Part shown: positions 53,406 through 61,680 of the stretch, in pieces
How positions within the stretch are numbered: position 1 is the first letter of the stretch
Layout: each line of letters begins with the position of its first letter
Origin: Paraburkholderia solitsugae
Lineage (GTDB): Bacteria > Pseudomonadota > Gammaproteobacteria > Burkholderiales > Burkholderiaceae
Assembly (NCBI RefSeq): GCF_013177695.1
Contig: NZ_WOEY01000159.1
Location: 78,731-142,730, forward strand
Reading direction: 5' to 3'
Length of the DNA: 64,000 nt
The notes under the pieces: model-generated
Told to the model about the DNA's origin: nothing
Database searches by the model: none
What the model saw: only the letters and a program-made list of their open reading frames with translations
Translations under genes and position numbers: made by a program

Positions 53406-54773
53406 TCAGACCGCGACTTCCGGCGGCGCCCGGCGGAAACAGCGCGTGATCCAGCCCAGATAGCACAACCCCAGTACGAACCACATCGCACCGAGCACCA
53501 GCGCGGTCTTCTCGAGGCTCACCAGCAGCCAGATATCCGCAATCGCACCGGCCAGCGGAAATAGCAGGCCGCCGATCACGCCCATCGCATTCGCACTGCC
53601 CTTCGCGTTGAAAAACTGCCGGATTACACACAGATTGACCGCGGTGAACGCGAGAAACGCGCCGAAATTGATGAACGACGTCGACGTTGCCACATCGAGC
53701 TTCAACGCGACCAGACCGATTGCGCCCGCGATCGCGATGTTCAGCGCCGGCGTCTTGAACTTCGGATGCACGAAACCGAAGATGCGCTTGGGCAGTACTT
53801 CGTCGCGCCCCATCGCATAGAGCAATCGCCCCACGCTTGCCTGCGCCGAGATGCCCGAAGCGAACTGCGCGAGAATCAGGCCGGCCAGAAACACCGTCAC
53901 GAAGATATCGCCGCCCACTTTGCGCGCGACTTCGAAGGCGGCCGAATCCGGGTCCTTGAACACCGCACCCGGGTGCGCGAGTTGCACCGTGTACGCGGCG
54001 ATCACAAAGATCGCGCCACCGATCAGCGCAATCAGCACGATCGCGCGCGGCATGGTCTTTTCAGGGGCGATGGTTTCTTCGGTCAACGTCGACACCGCGT
54101 CGAAGCCGAGATACGAATAGGCGGCAATCGCGGCGCCCGCCATCGTCGCCGAGAACGGCACATGCGGCTTGAAGAACGGTTCGGCCGAAATCAGACCGCC
54201 GGGGCCAACCGCGGCGGTCACATAGTGGCAGCACAGCACGACGAACAACACGACGATCGCGAGTTGCACGACCATCAGCACGATGTTGAAACGGTTGGCG
54301 AGTTCGATGCCGAGAATGTTCAGCGCGCTCGTCAACACGATGAACGCGACGATCCAGATCCAGCTTGGAATATGCGGAAACGCGGCGCTGAGATACGCGG
54401 CGCCGATCAGCCAGATCACCATCGGCAAGAAAAAGTAATCGAGCAAGGTGGCCCAGCCGATCATGAAACCCAGATGCGGATTGAAGGTTTTACGCGTGTA
54501 CGTATAGGCCGATCCCGCCACGGGGAATAGCCGCGCAAGCTTGCCGTAGCTGAGCGCGGTGAACGCGATTGCGATGAGGGCAATCAGATACGCGAGCGCG
54601 GCAGTATCGTTGCTGGCGCTCGCCAGCACACCGTACGTGCCGTAGACGATCAGCGGCGCCATATAGGCGAGGCCGAACAGCAAGACGGAAGGCAGGCCGA
54701 GGGTGCGCTTCAGATGCGCGCTTTGGGGCGCGGCAGATGCGCCCGCGCGCTCGGTGGGGGATGTTGGGGTCAT
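53406..54773 (-). CDS. APC-family amino-acid/polyamine permease
   Basis: A 455-residue permease with twelve predicted membrane helices. The APC opening RTLGLPSVLLFGLAYMAPLIVYGTYG, the consensus loop SYGKLARLFPVAGSAYTYTRKTF and SYLGFDAVSTLTEETIAPEKTMPRAI are visible. It is most like PuuP/AdeC-type importers of putrescine or amino acids. The nitrilase gene lies upstream on the same strand; together they may take up and hydrolyse an amide or carbamoyl compound. Gap between them 200 bp with no recognised feature. Confidence 0.9.
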   Translation of the reverse strand: MTPTSPTERAGASAAPQSAHLKRTLGLPSVLLFGLAYMAPLIVYGTYGVLASASNDTAALAYLIALIAIAFTALSYGKLARLFPVAGSAYTYTRKTFNPHLGFMIGWATLLDYFFLPMVIWLIGAAYLSAAFPHIPSWIWIVAFIVLTSALNILGIELANRFNIVLMVVQLAIVVLFVVLCCHYVTAAVGPGGLISAEPFFKPHVPFSATMAGAAIAAYSYLGFDAVSTLTEETIAPEKTMPRAIVLIALIGGAIFVIAAYTVQLAHPGAVFKDPDSAAFEVARKVGGDIFVTVFLAGLILAQFASGISAQASVGRLLYAMGRDEVLPKRIFGFVHPKFKTPALNIAIAGAIGLVALKLDVATSTSFINFGAFLAFTAVNLCVIRQFFNAKGSANAMGVIGGLLFPLAGAIADIWLLVSLEKTALVLGAMWFVLGLCYLGWITRCFRRAPPEVAV

Positions 54774-54973
54774 GCGGTGTCTCCTCTTGATAATGGGGCG
54801 AGCGTCGCCATGGGCTGCGTTGAACGCGCCCCGGTCGAGCTTTGTCGATCAGACTTGCTGGATGCGCGCAGGTCGCGCCGGTGGTTCTTTGCCTGAGGTG
54901 GTGCGCGGATGTGCGTGTATAGGCGCTTACTTGCGCTTATGTGCGCCTGCGCCTGTGCACTTGCGCGCGCACC

Positions 54974-55810
54974 TTAACGCGCGCGGATCACACGCGCACG
55001 CTGCCCTTGCTCGCCGTCTACCGTTGCGAGGTCGAGCCCAATGCGCGCGTCATGCAGATAGCGATAATGTTCACGCGCGCCTTCGAGACGCGCCGGGTCG
55101 AGCGTGGCGCGCAAGACATGTTCTTGCTGCCCGGCGTCGCACACCACGTCGCCGAATGGATCGATCAGCGCCGATTCGCCCGGGAACGTGAGGTTGTCGT
55201 CACCCGAACCAATGCGATTCACAAGCGCCGCGAACATCTGATTCTCCATCGCGCGCGCCACGATTGCCCGGCGATGCACGGGCCCAAATGGGTCCATATT
55301 GCCGTTCGTCACGATCAGTAGATCGGCACCCAGCGACGCCACTGCGCGCGCCGTTTCGGGAAATTCGATGTCGTAGCAGATCAGAAAGCCAACGGTCAGG
55401 CCCTTGAAGCTGCACACTTCGTAACGGTCGCCCGGTTCGAACACGCCGACATCCGACGCCCACAGATGCGTCTTGCGATAACGCAGCGCAATCTCGCCGT
55501 GCTCGTCGACCAGCACCGTGGTGTTGAAAAAGCGGCTGCCGTCACGCTCGGCGAGACCCACCGCTACGGCTACGCGCGCTTCGCGCGCAGCGTGGCGTAC
55601 GGCGGTCAGCGACGGCCCGTCGATCGGTTCGGCCACGTCGCCGATGGTGTCCCGCGTCGGAAAGCCCGACAGCGTGGTCTCCGGAAACACGATCAGATCG
55701 GTTCCGGCCGAACGTTGGCCGATGGTTTGCAGCACGCGTTGCACGTTTGCCCCGCCGACGCCCACCGCGCCATCCACGATCGGGATTTGTGCCAGTTCGA
55801 GTTGAAGCAT
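54974..55810 (-). CDS. Carbon-nitrogen hydrolase (nitrilase superfamily)
   Basis: A 278-residue amidase of the nitrilase superfamily. The Glu-Lys-Cys triad is Glu44 (FPETTLSGF), Lys113 (YRKTHLW) and Cys145 (LICYDIEFPE). Length and motifs fit the branch with N-carbamoylputrescine/aliphatic amidase-type enzymes, but substrate cannot be read. It is divergent from the LuxR gene at 56105; an unusual repeat cluster lies between them. Likely cotranscribed with the APC permease downstream. Confidence 0.9.
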   Translation of the reverse strand: MLQLELAQIPIVDGAVGVGGANVQRVLQTIGQRSAGTDLIVFPETTLSGFPTRDTIGDVAEPIDGPSLTAVRHAAREARVAVAVGLAERDGSRFFNTTVLVDEHGEIALRYRKTHLWASDVGVFEPGDRYEVCSFKGLTVGFLICYDIEFPETARAVASLGADLLIVTNGNMDPFGPVHRRAIVARAMENQMFAALVNRIGSGDDNLTFPGESALIDPFGDVVCDAGQQEHVLRATLDPARLEGAREHYRYLHDARIGLDLATVDGEQGQRARVIRAR

Positions 55811-55824
55811 TCTGTCTCCTGTGT

Positions 55825-55965
55825 CGACCAGAGTTAGCGCTTCAGCTGTCGACTAGAGTTGGCGCTTTAGCGCTTACTCTGGTCCCATGCAAAGCACTCT
55901 GGTCCCATGCTATCTGCGGTCGACCAGAGTTGGCGTTTTGGTGCCTTACTCTGGACCCATGCAAA
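55825..55965. repeat. Cluster of six GACCAGAGT-type half-sites forming two hairpin repeats
   Basis: Six copies of an 11-bp motif near CGACCAGAGTT or its complement lie at 55825, 55850, 55921 (forward) and 55876, 55896, 55948 (reverse). Two direct repeats of about 45 bp (55850-55893 and 55921-55965) each pair a forward and a reverse copy as a stem-loop: AGAGT..ACTCT around GCGC-TTTA-GCGC, and CCAGAGT..ACTCTGG around GGCG..TGCC. Three copies of CCCATGC follow the reverse motifs. The cluster fills the divergent promoter region of the nitrilase and LuxR genes, a likely regulator-binding array. Confidence 0.75.
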
Positions 55966-56104
55966 ATGGTTGCGGTCCTTGCCGGTCTGGTTCGCGTTAA
56001 ATAGCGGCTGTTGTCAGGCCACCCGCGTTTCAGGTTGGGCCTATTATTACCAGACATTTTTTTGTTCGTAATTACCCAGCTGGGTTACCCTCAACGGAGC
56101 ACGC

Positions 56105-56950
56105 ATGGAACTCGAATGGCGCGATCTGGCCTTTCATCGCGAGATCGGCGCGGTTATCGACGCACTCGACAGCGCGCAATTCTGGACTCGCCTCACGCGC
56201 GCGCTCGAACGCTATGTCGTGTTCGACAACTGGGTCGCCCTGCGCTTCGCACCTGGCATGGCGCCACTCGTCTGCGCCGAATCGCCCACACCGGACGGCA
56301 CGGTGGATGCGATGTTCCAGGACTATCTCGCCGCGCTTTATCAACTCGACCCGTTTTATATCGCCGCGACCGAGAAGCCTGCGTCCGGCTTCGTCACGCT
56401 TGCGGATGTCGCGCCCGACAACTTCTCGATGACCGACTACTACCAGCGGTACTTCAGGAAAAACATCGTCGGCGACGAGGTGCATTTCAACTACATGATC
56501 GACGCGCGGCATACGCTGGCGTTCTCGTTGGGCGCAACGCATCGCTATGGCGAGCGCGACCTGGCCGTGCTGGCGCTCTGTGCGCCATGGGTGATCGCGC
56601 TGCTGCGGCAACGCTTGCCGTATGAGACATTCGACGCACCGCAGCCGGCCCCGGGCGAGGCGGCGACGCAAGCAGCGCTGGAAGCAGGCGCCCCGACGGA
56701 TATGCCTAACTATGCCGCGCGCTTCGAGCAGGTGTCGTCGGCGGGCGGCCGCTCGCCCCTCACCGCGCGCGAAGTAGAAGTGGCAATGCTGAGCCTGAGT
56801 GGATTTTCAACGCGCGCCATCGCGGAGAAACTGACGATCTCGTTCGAGACGGTGCGCGCGCACAAGAAGCACATCTATACGAAGCTCAACGTCAACTCGC
56901 AGTCGGAGTTGTTCGCGCTGTTTTATGAAGCGGGACGCAAAGGGGCATGA
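56105..56950 (+). CDS. LuxR-family transcriptional regulator
   Basis: A 281-residue regulator. The C-terminal LuxR/FixJ helix-turn-helix (about 215-275) reads LTAREVEVAMLSLSGFSTRAIAEKLTISFETVRAHKKHIYTKL. The N-terminal 180 residues show no autoinducer-domain signature (no Trp-Tyr-Asp pattern), receiver or PAS motif that I recognise. A GGAG site precedes the ATG. It is divergent from the nitrilase gene and probably binds the repeat cluster between them, sensing a substrate of the nitrilase/APC pair. That link is inference. Confidence 0.9.
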   Translation: MELEWRDLAFHREIGAVIDALDSAQFWTRLTRALERYVVFDNWVALRFAPGMAPLVCAESPTPDGTVDAMFQDYLAALYQLDPFYIAATEKPASGFVTLADVAPDNFSMTDYYQRYFRKNIVGDEVHFNYMIDARHTLAFSLGATHRYGERDLAVLALCAPWVIALLRQRLPYETFDAPQPAPGEAATQAALEAGAPTDMPNYAARFEQVSSAGGRSPLTAREVEVAMLSLSGFSTRAIAEKLTISFETVRAHKKHIYTKLNVNSQSELFALFYEAGRKGA

Positions 56951-57010
56951 CGTCCCGTTGTTTGACGTAAGCGCGCCTTATCGCCGCGCGCTTGCCCCTG
57001 ATTTGACGCG

Positions 57011-57748
57011 CTATGAATCGCACGCGGCACAGCCGCTTTTGGTGTTCTCTTCATAGCGGTCGTGATGCTTGAGCCAATCGCCCATATTCTTCTTCTCGTT
57101 GCGGCCTTTCGGCGTGACGTCGAAAAGCGCGTACGTGCTGAGGAACTGCTCGCCGCCGCGTCCGTAGGTGGAATACGTGTGATAGACATCGCCCGCTTCG
57201 TCCTTGTAGAACACGCTGTGACCAGGTAGCTCGTCGATGCCGACATCCTGCTCGGTGAAGTTGTAGAACGCTTTCTCGCTAGCGACTTCCTCGGGCGTGA
57301 ACGACACGTGATAGTCGAAATTGAAGTCGCTCTCACTCGACGACACCCACGGAAACTTCCAGCCCATACGCTTCTTGAAGGCCTCGATCTTCGCGAGCGG
57401 CCCACGCGAGACTGCCACGTACGATACGTCGTGATGCTCAAGATGCGTCAGGATGCCGTCCATGTGATCCGACACGAACGAGCAGCCGAAGCAACCCTCT
57501 TCCCAATCCGGGCCGAACATGAAGTGATAAACGATCAATTGGCTGCGGCCGCCGAACAGATCGGCGAGTGTCCTGGAGCCTTGCGGCGTTTCGAATACGT
57601 AGGTCTTGTCGACCTTCACCCACGGCAATTCGCGGCGTTTGCGGGTGAGTTCATCGCCGGCGCGCGTGTACGCTTTTTCTTCAACCAATAGCGCCGTGCT
57701 GGCGGCTAGCCATTCTTCCCTGGTGCCGATCCGGTGTAGCGGGTCCAT
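57011..57748 (-). CDS. DUF899 thioredoxin-fold protein
   Basis: A 245-residue DUF899-family protein. The opening HRIGTREEWLAASTALLVEEKAYTRAGDEL and LPWVKVDKTYVF are diagnostic. The thioredoxin-like core has YHFMFGPDWEEGCFGCSFVSDHMDG with a Cys86-x-x-Cys89 pair. The ATG at 57748 is preceded by AAGGAG with 6-nt spacing and is preferred over the ATG at 57763. It ends in SGCAACDS. Function of the family is unknown; redox or dithiol chemistry is suggested by the CxxC. It lies upstream of nothing in an operon-like spacing; the SRPBCC gene starts 54 bp before it on the same strand. Confidence 0.9.
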   Translation of the reverse strand: MDPLHRIGTREEWLAASTALLVEEKAYTRAGDELTRKRRELPWVKVDKTYVFETPQGSRTLADLFGGRSQLIVYHFMFGPDWEEGCFGCSFVSDHMDGILTHLEHHDVSYVAVSRGPLAKIEAFKKRMGWKFPWVSSSESDFNFDYHVSFTPEEVASEKAFYNFTEQDVGIDELPGHSVFYKDEAGDVYHTYSTYGRGGEQFLSTYALFDVTPKGRNEKKNMGDWLKHHDRYEENTKSGCAACDS

Positions 57749-57801
57749 ATGCGTCTCCTTCACTGCGTCGTGCAGGTTCGATAGAGCAAAATCAGACGAA
57801 T

Positions 57802-58230
57802 TCAGGCGAGGTAGCGTTCCAGCGCATCGAGGCCATGGCCCCAGCCGGACTGATGCAGGTCACGCGCTTCTTCGTCGATGAACTGTTCATGGGTGAGCGT
57901 CAGCAACGTGCCGTTACCGTCCGGGCGCAACAGCACCGTGACGAGCGACTCCTGCTCCGGGTTCGAACGCCATGTCCAGGTGAACACCAGTTTGGCGTCG
58001 GGCACCACGTCCTGATACTGACCGTAGATTTCGAGCTGCTGGCCGTCCGGCTTGCGAAACCCGACCGCGAAGCGCCCGTCGACGCGCGCGTCCACTTCTG
58101 CGCGGACCACCTCGGCGCCGGGCGGATGCATCCATTTCACGAATTGCGCCGCCTCCGTCCAGGCGCGGAAGACTTTGGCTGGCGCGGCGTCGAGGCGCCG
58201 CTGGAGGGTGAGGCTGGGCTTGGTGGACAT
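57802..58230 (-). CDS. SRPBCC (AHSA1/START-like) domain protein
   Basis: A 142-residue START-like protein: LQRRLDAAPAKVFRAWTEAAQFVKWMHPP is the standard AHSA1 opening, and the C-terminal LLTLTHEQFIDEEARDLHQSGWGHGLDALERYLA is typical. Small helix-grip proteins of this kind bind hydrophobic ligands. Its first 94 bases overlap the end of the ArsR gene in another frame. The ATG at 58230 has GAGG/GGAAACC-like purines upstream. It is the usual partner of ArsR regulators of the SdpR type. Confidence 0.88.
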   Translation of the reverse strand: MSTKPSLTLQRRLDAAPAKVFRAWTEAAQFVKWMHPPGAEVVRAEVDARVDGRFAVGFRKPDGQQLEIYGQYQDVVPDAKLVFTWTWRSNPEQESLVTVLLRPDGNGTLLTLTHEQFIDEEARDLHQSGWGHGLDALERYLA

Positions 58231-58562
58231 GGGGTTTCCTCTTCGACGAAAGCGGCAAGACGATCGAGTGATTCGGACCAGAAGCGCTGATAGCGGTTGA
58301 GCCACTCCATGGCTTCCTCCATGGGTCCGGCGGACAGGCGGCACGCCACCGTGCGCCCGGTTTTGCTGCGCGTGATGAGACCGGCCTCGGACAACACGTC
58401 GAGGTGTTTCATCACCGCGGGCAAGGACATCGCAAACGGCTCGGCGAGTTCGCTGACCGACAGATCGCTCAGTTCGGACAGACGCGTGAGCAACGCACGC
58501 CGCGTGGGGTCCGACAGCGCGGCAAAGGTGCGATCGAGTAACGCTTCATTAAACTTAACCAT
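58137..58562 (-). CDS. ArsR-family transcriptional regulator
   Basis: A 141-residue winged-helix repressor: DRTFAALSDPTRRALLTRLSELSDLSVSELAEPFAMSLPAVMKHLDVLSEAGLI (residues 9-60). Family members of this SdpR-like group are usually about 110 residues. Here residues from about 110 on (PCPPSPASPSSG...) are translated from DNA that also encodes the start of the SRPBCC gene, a 94-bp overlap. The start codon is buried in a palindromic operator, so the pair is autoregulated. No metal-binding cysteines are visible. Confidence 0.88.
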   Translation of the reverse strand: MVKFNEALLDRTFAALSDPTRRALLTRLSELSDLSVSELAEPFAMSLPAVMKHLDVLSEAGLITRSKTGRTVACRLSAGPMEEAMEWLNRYQRFWSESLDRLAAFVEEETPCPPSPASPSSGASTPRQPKSSAPGRRRRNS

Positions 58563-58571
58563 TAGGTTAAG
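58554..58571. promoter_or_regulatory. Palindromic operator over the arsR-type start codon
   Basis: CTTAACCATTAGGTTAAG is a perfect 7-bp inverted repeat with a 4-bp spacer that includes the ATG start of the ArsR-type gene (58560-58562). The TTAACC-N4-GGTTAA layout is like other operators of ArsR repressors paired with SRPBCC proteins. Confidence 0.7.
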
Positions 58572-58799
58572 TATAGAAACGCGCGTGGAGATGTCAAGGA
58601 CAGGTGCGTGCTTTTCTCAAAGCGCACAGGAAGAGGCGAAGGGAGCGTTACAAAAAAAGATACGCGGCGCGTCGCAAAAACTCTGCAACACGCCGCGTCA
58701 AGGTGGAGAACAACCGACTACACGTTCGAGCAAAGCGGCAGAGAAAGCACGCCCCGCTCTCGCGTTACAACAAATCGCGTAAATCGAACTGCGGCAGAA

Positions 58800-60182
58800 T
58801 CAGATCGCCCAACCGCCGAGATAGAAGCCGACCAGCACGACAGCGATAACAACCGTGCCCACGTTCAGCTTGCGATACTCGCCGCTCACTACGCGGCCGA
58901 TCACCAGCGTTGCGAAGCCGAGCATGATGCCCGTCACGATGTTGGCGGTCAGCACGATGAACACGGCGCACATCAGGCCCGACATCGCGTCGACCATGTC
59001 GTCCATGTGCAGCTTGCTCACGTTCGAGAGCATCAGCAGACCGACGTACATCAGTGCCGGCGCCGTTGCATACGAAGGCACGAGGCTGGCCAGCGGCGAG
59101 AAGAACATCACCACCAGGAACAGCAGGCCGACCACTGCCGCCGCCATCCCCGTCTTCGCGCCGGCTGCAACGCCGACCGTCGATTCGATGTAGGCAGCTG
59201 CCGGTGCACCACCGAGCAGGCCCGAGAAAATCGAGCTCAGCGAATCCGCCGTCAACGCACGGCCGCCGTTGATGATGCGGCCGTTTTCGTCGAGTTGCCC
59301 CGCCTGGCCGGCAACGGCGCGAATCGTGCCGGTTGCGTCGAACACTGCGGTCATCACCAGTGCCAGCACGCTAGGCAAAACCGCCATCGACAGCGCGCCC
59401 TTGATGTCCATCGCGCCGATCAGCGAAGCATGGCCCGGTGCACTCAGCGAAGGCACTGCGAACACGCCGTGGAATGCCACCGCCGGATCGATTGCGAGCG
59501 CAATCAACGAGATCACGACGATCACGATCAGGATCGAACCCGGCACGCGACGGCGCACCAGACCGAAGATCGCGGCCAGTCCCGCCACCGACATGATCGC
59601 CGGCAACGCCGTGATATTGCCGAGCGCGACCGGCAGACCAGCGCCCGGATTCTTGACGACCAGACCCACGTCATTCGCGGCGATCAGCAGCAGGAACAGG
59701 CCGATGCCGATACCCGTGCCGTGCGCGATGCCGGTCGGCAGATTGCGCAGAATCCACGAACGCACACCCGTCACCGAGATACCGGTGAAGACCACGCCCA
59801 TCAGGAACACCGCGCCGAGCGCGACGTTCGGATGCAGACCTTTACCGAGCACGAGGCCGAACGCGGTGAACGCGGTCAGCGAAATCGCGCAACCGATGGC
59901 GATCGGCAGACGCGCCCACACACCCATCAGCAGCGAGCCGAAGGCAGTCGTCAGACACACGGCAACAAACACTGCACTCGTGTCAAAGCCCGCTTTGCCG
60001 AACATACCCGGCACGACGAACACGGAATAGACCATCGCGAGGAAGGTCGTGATGCCCGCGACAATTTCCGTACGCTGCGAACTGCCGCGTGAAGAGATTT
60101 CGAAGTAGCGGTCGAGAAAGCCCTTTCCGTCGAATGATTCGGCGCCGACTTCAGAAATCGGTTGGGCTTGGGGTTCCATCAT
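58800..60182 (-). CDS. Adenine/guanine/hypoxanthine permease (NCS2, AzgA type)
   Basis: A 460-residue, strongly hydrophobic permease with 12-14 predicted helices. The opening GFLDRYFEISSRGSSQRTEIVAGITTFLAMVYSVFVVPGMFGKAGFD is diagnostic of the AzgA/PbuG branch of NCS2 permeases, which import adenine, guanine and hypoxanthine. The conserved SLLGGAPAAAYIESTVGVAAGAKTG-like block follows near residue 310. A strong AAAGGAGG ribosome site precedes the paired ATG codons. No purine riboswitch was recognised upstream. Confidence 0.93.
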   Translation of the reverse strand: MMEPQAQPISEVGAESFDGKGFLDRYFEISSRGSSQRTEIVAGITTFLAMVYSVFVVPGMFGKAGFDTSAVFVAVCLTTAFGSLLMGVWARLPIAIGCAISLTAFTAFGLVLGKGLHPNVALGAVFLMGVVFTGISVTGVRSWILRNLPTGIAHGTGIGIGLFLLLIAANDVGLVVKNPGAGLPVALGNITALPAIMSVAGLAAIFGLVRRRVPGSILIVIVVISLIALAIDPAVAFHGVFAVPSLSAPGHASLIGAMDIKGALSMAVLPSVLALVMTAVFDATGTIRAVAGQAGQLDENGRIINGGRALTADSLSSIFSGLLGGAPAAAYIESTVGVAAGAKTGMAAAVVGLLFLVVMFFSPLASLVPSYATAPALMYVGLLMLSNVSKLHMDDMVDAMSGLMCAVFIVLTANIVTGIMLGFATLVIGRVVSGEYRKLNVGTVVIAVVLVGFYLGGWAI

Positions 60183-60723
60183 GATGAGTGCCTCCTTTAT
60201 CAGCGGGCTGAAACGGCTCGTATTCCGGCCGCCATCAGGTTCGTCTCGTTACGTTGATCTAATGTGGTGTGGCAAGGTTTGAACGTCGGCTTGCGATGCG
60301 TCCGGACAACCCGCATGCTCCGTTCTTCTTTTGCTGTCCCGAAATGTAGGCCAACGGGATTATGTCTCCCATCGCATGAATGGCATGCCGGGCATGTCGC
60401 GATGCTTATATCGTTTAGGGGACGGCAAACCCCGGGGGCGTTCCGCGTGTTTACACCTACGGTTTGTCATGAAGTTGTGAAAGGGTTTAGAGGGGTTCGG
60501 ATTGAGAAAACCGGTGATAAACCGGGATTCATAACGCTCAATGGATGCTCAATAAACGCGTATTGCGGCATGAACCGGGCCTCCGGGACACCTGTCAAAA
60601 AGCCTGCAAAACCGGGCCACCCCGGCGCCACGGGTTACACTCTGACCCTTACCTGACTTAAAGCGTGACTTAACGGCGGCCGCCCACAGCGCCCGCCCGC
60701 ACTGGCCCATGGAGTCCTTCTTG
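60183..60723. other. Divergent intergenic region, purine permease / PRC lipoprotein
   Basis: 541 bp without a credible gene. A plus-strand frame of 130 codons exists but has no ribosome site and no family similarity. An inverted repeat CATCGC...GCGATG spans 60370-60404. No riboswitch, terminator or RNA gene is evident; promoters for both genes are expected here. Confidence 0.5.
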
Positions 60724-61680
60724 ATGAGCGGCGGTTTTTCGCGTCCTGCCTGGCGTTTTCTGATTCTTGCGGTGTTCGCGCTGTTCGCGCTGTCCGGTTG
60801 CAGCCTGCTGTGGGGCCCGCAGCAGGCACCGATCGTCGATGCCACGGTGATGCCTGTCGAACCCGCGAGCGCGCCCGTGGCTGCCTCCGCACCGGAGCCG
60901 GTCGAGACTGAAGCGGCCGAGCCCGAGCAGCCGAAGAAGCCCAGGAAGCCGGTCGTCAAGCCGCGCAAGGTCGAACCTCCGCCGCCGGTTGTCGCGCCCG
61001 CACCGCCGCCGCCCGCCCCGCCGCCGCTGATCGTGCTGCGCACGATCGAGAGCAGCGAGGTGCGCACGCTGCTCGATAGCGAAGTGCAGAAGCCCGACGG
61101 CAAGGTGGTAGGCCGCGCGGTCGATATGATCGCCGATGCGAACGGCAAGCCGCGCGAGATGGTGGTCAATCTGCAAGGCTTCCTCGGCGTCGGCGACCGC
61201 AAGGTCAATTTTCCGTGGAGCGCGTTCCGCTTCACGCCGACCGCGAAGGCCGCGCCGATCACGCTCAACGCGACGGCCGCGCCGACGCCTGCGGCGAAGT
61301 CCGCTGCCGTGCAATTGCCGCTGATCGACGCCGATGTCGAGCGTTCGAACGGTGCCAAGGTCGGCCGCGTGATCGACGTGCTGATCGACGGCAACTCGCA
61401 GCCGCAGGCCGTCGTGCTCGACGTCAACGGCATGGTCAGCCCCGAGCGGCGGACGATTGCCGCCAACTGGTCGGCGCTGCGTTTCGTCATGAAAGACAAG
61501 GAGCTGCATCCGCTGATCGATCTGAGCGATGCGCAGATCAACGCGACGCCGCCGTACGCCAGCGGCCAGCCAGTCCGTGCGGTATCGCCGGCGCCTCCTC
61601 CTGCTCCGGCTCCGGCCGCGGCGGCTTCCGCCGCGCCGGCTACTGTCACCGCGGGTTCCAACGCAAGGGCGGCCCGATGA
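60724..61680 (+). CDS. PRC-barrel domain lipoprotein
   Basis: A 318-residue predicted lipoprotein. The signal ends in the lipobox LSGC (Cys at about 21). Then comes a Pro/Ala/Glu-rich linker (about 30-100, including a Lys/Pro-rich KKPRKPVVKPRK stretch) and two PRC-barrel-like repeats. The first is VQKPDGKVVGRAVDMIADANGKPREMVV with a matching FPWSAFRF end. The second is VERSNGAKVGRVIDVLIDGNSQPQAVVLDV with NWSALRF. PRC barrels bind proteins or pigments/RNA. A GGAG site precedes the ATG at 60724; an ATG at 60709 would overlap it. The stop overlaps the MFS gene start (ATGA). Confidence 0.85.
   Translation: MSGGFSRPAWRFLILAVFALFALSGCSLLWGPQQAPIVDATVMPVEPASAPVAASAPEPVETEAAEPEQPKKPRKPVVKPRKVEPPPPVVAPAPPPPAPPPLIVLRTIESSEVRTLLDSEVQKPDGKVVGRAVDMIADANGKPREMVVNLQGFLGVGDRKVNFPWSAFRFTPTAKAAPITLNATAAPTPAAKSAAVQLPLIDADVERSNGAKVGRVIDVLIDGNSQPQAVVLDVNGMVSPERRTIAANWSALRFVMKDKELHPLIDLSDAQINATPPYASGQPVRAVSPAPPPAPAPAAAASAAPATVTAGSNARAAR

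Noticed and set aside
58600..60092. Long plus-strand His/Gln/Arg-rich frames opposite the purine permease
   Set aside because: They are antisense to a well-supported gene; the His/Arg bias is typical of the complement of high-GC coding DNA.
60183..60420. Purine riboswitch for the AzgA-type permease
   Set aside because: No three-way junction with the expected conserved loop bases could be drawn.
60264..60656. 130-codon plus-strand frame upstream of the PRC lipoprotein
   Set aside because: No ribosome site, no family similarity and mixed composition; more likely promoter DNA.
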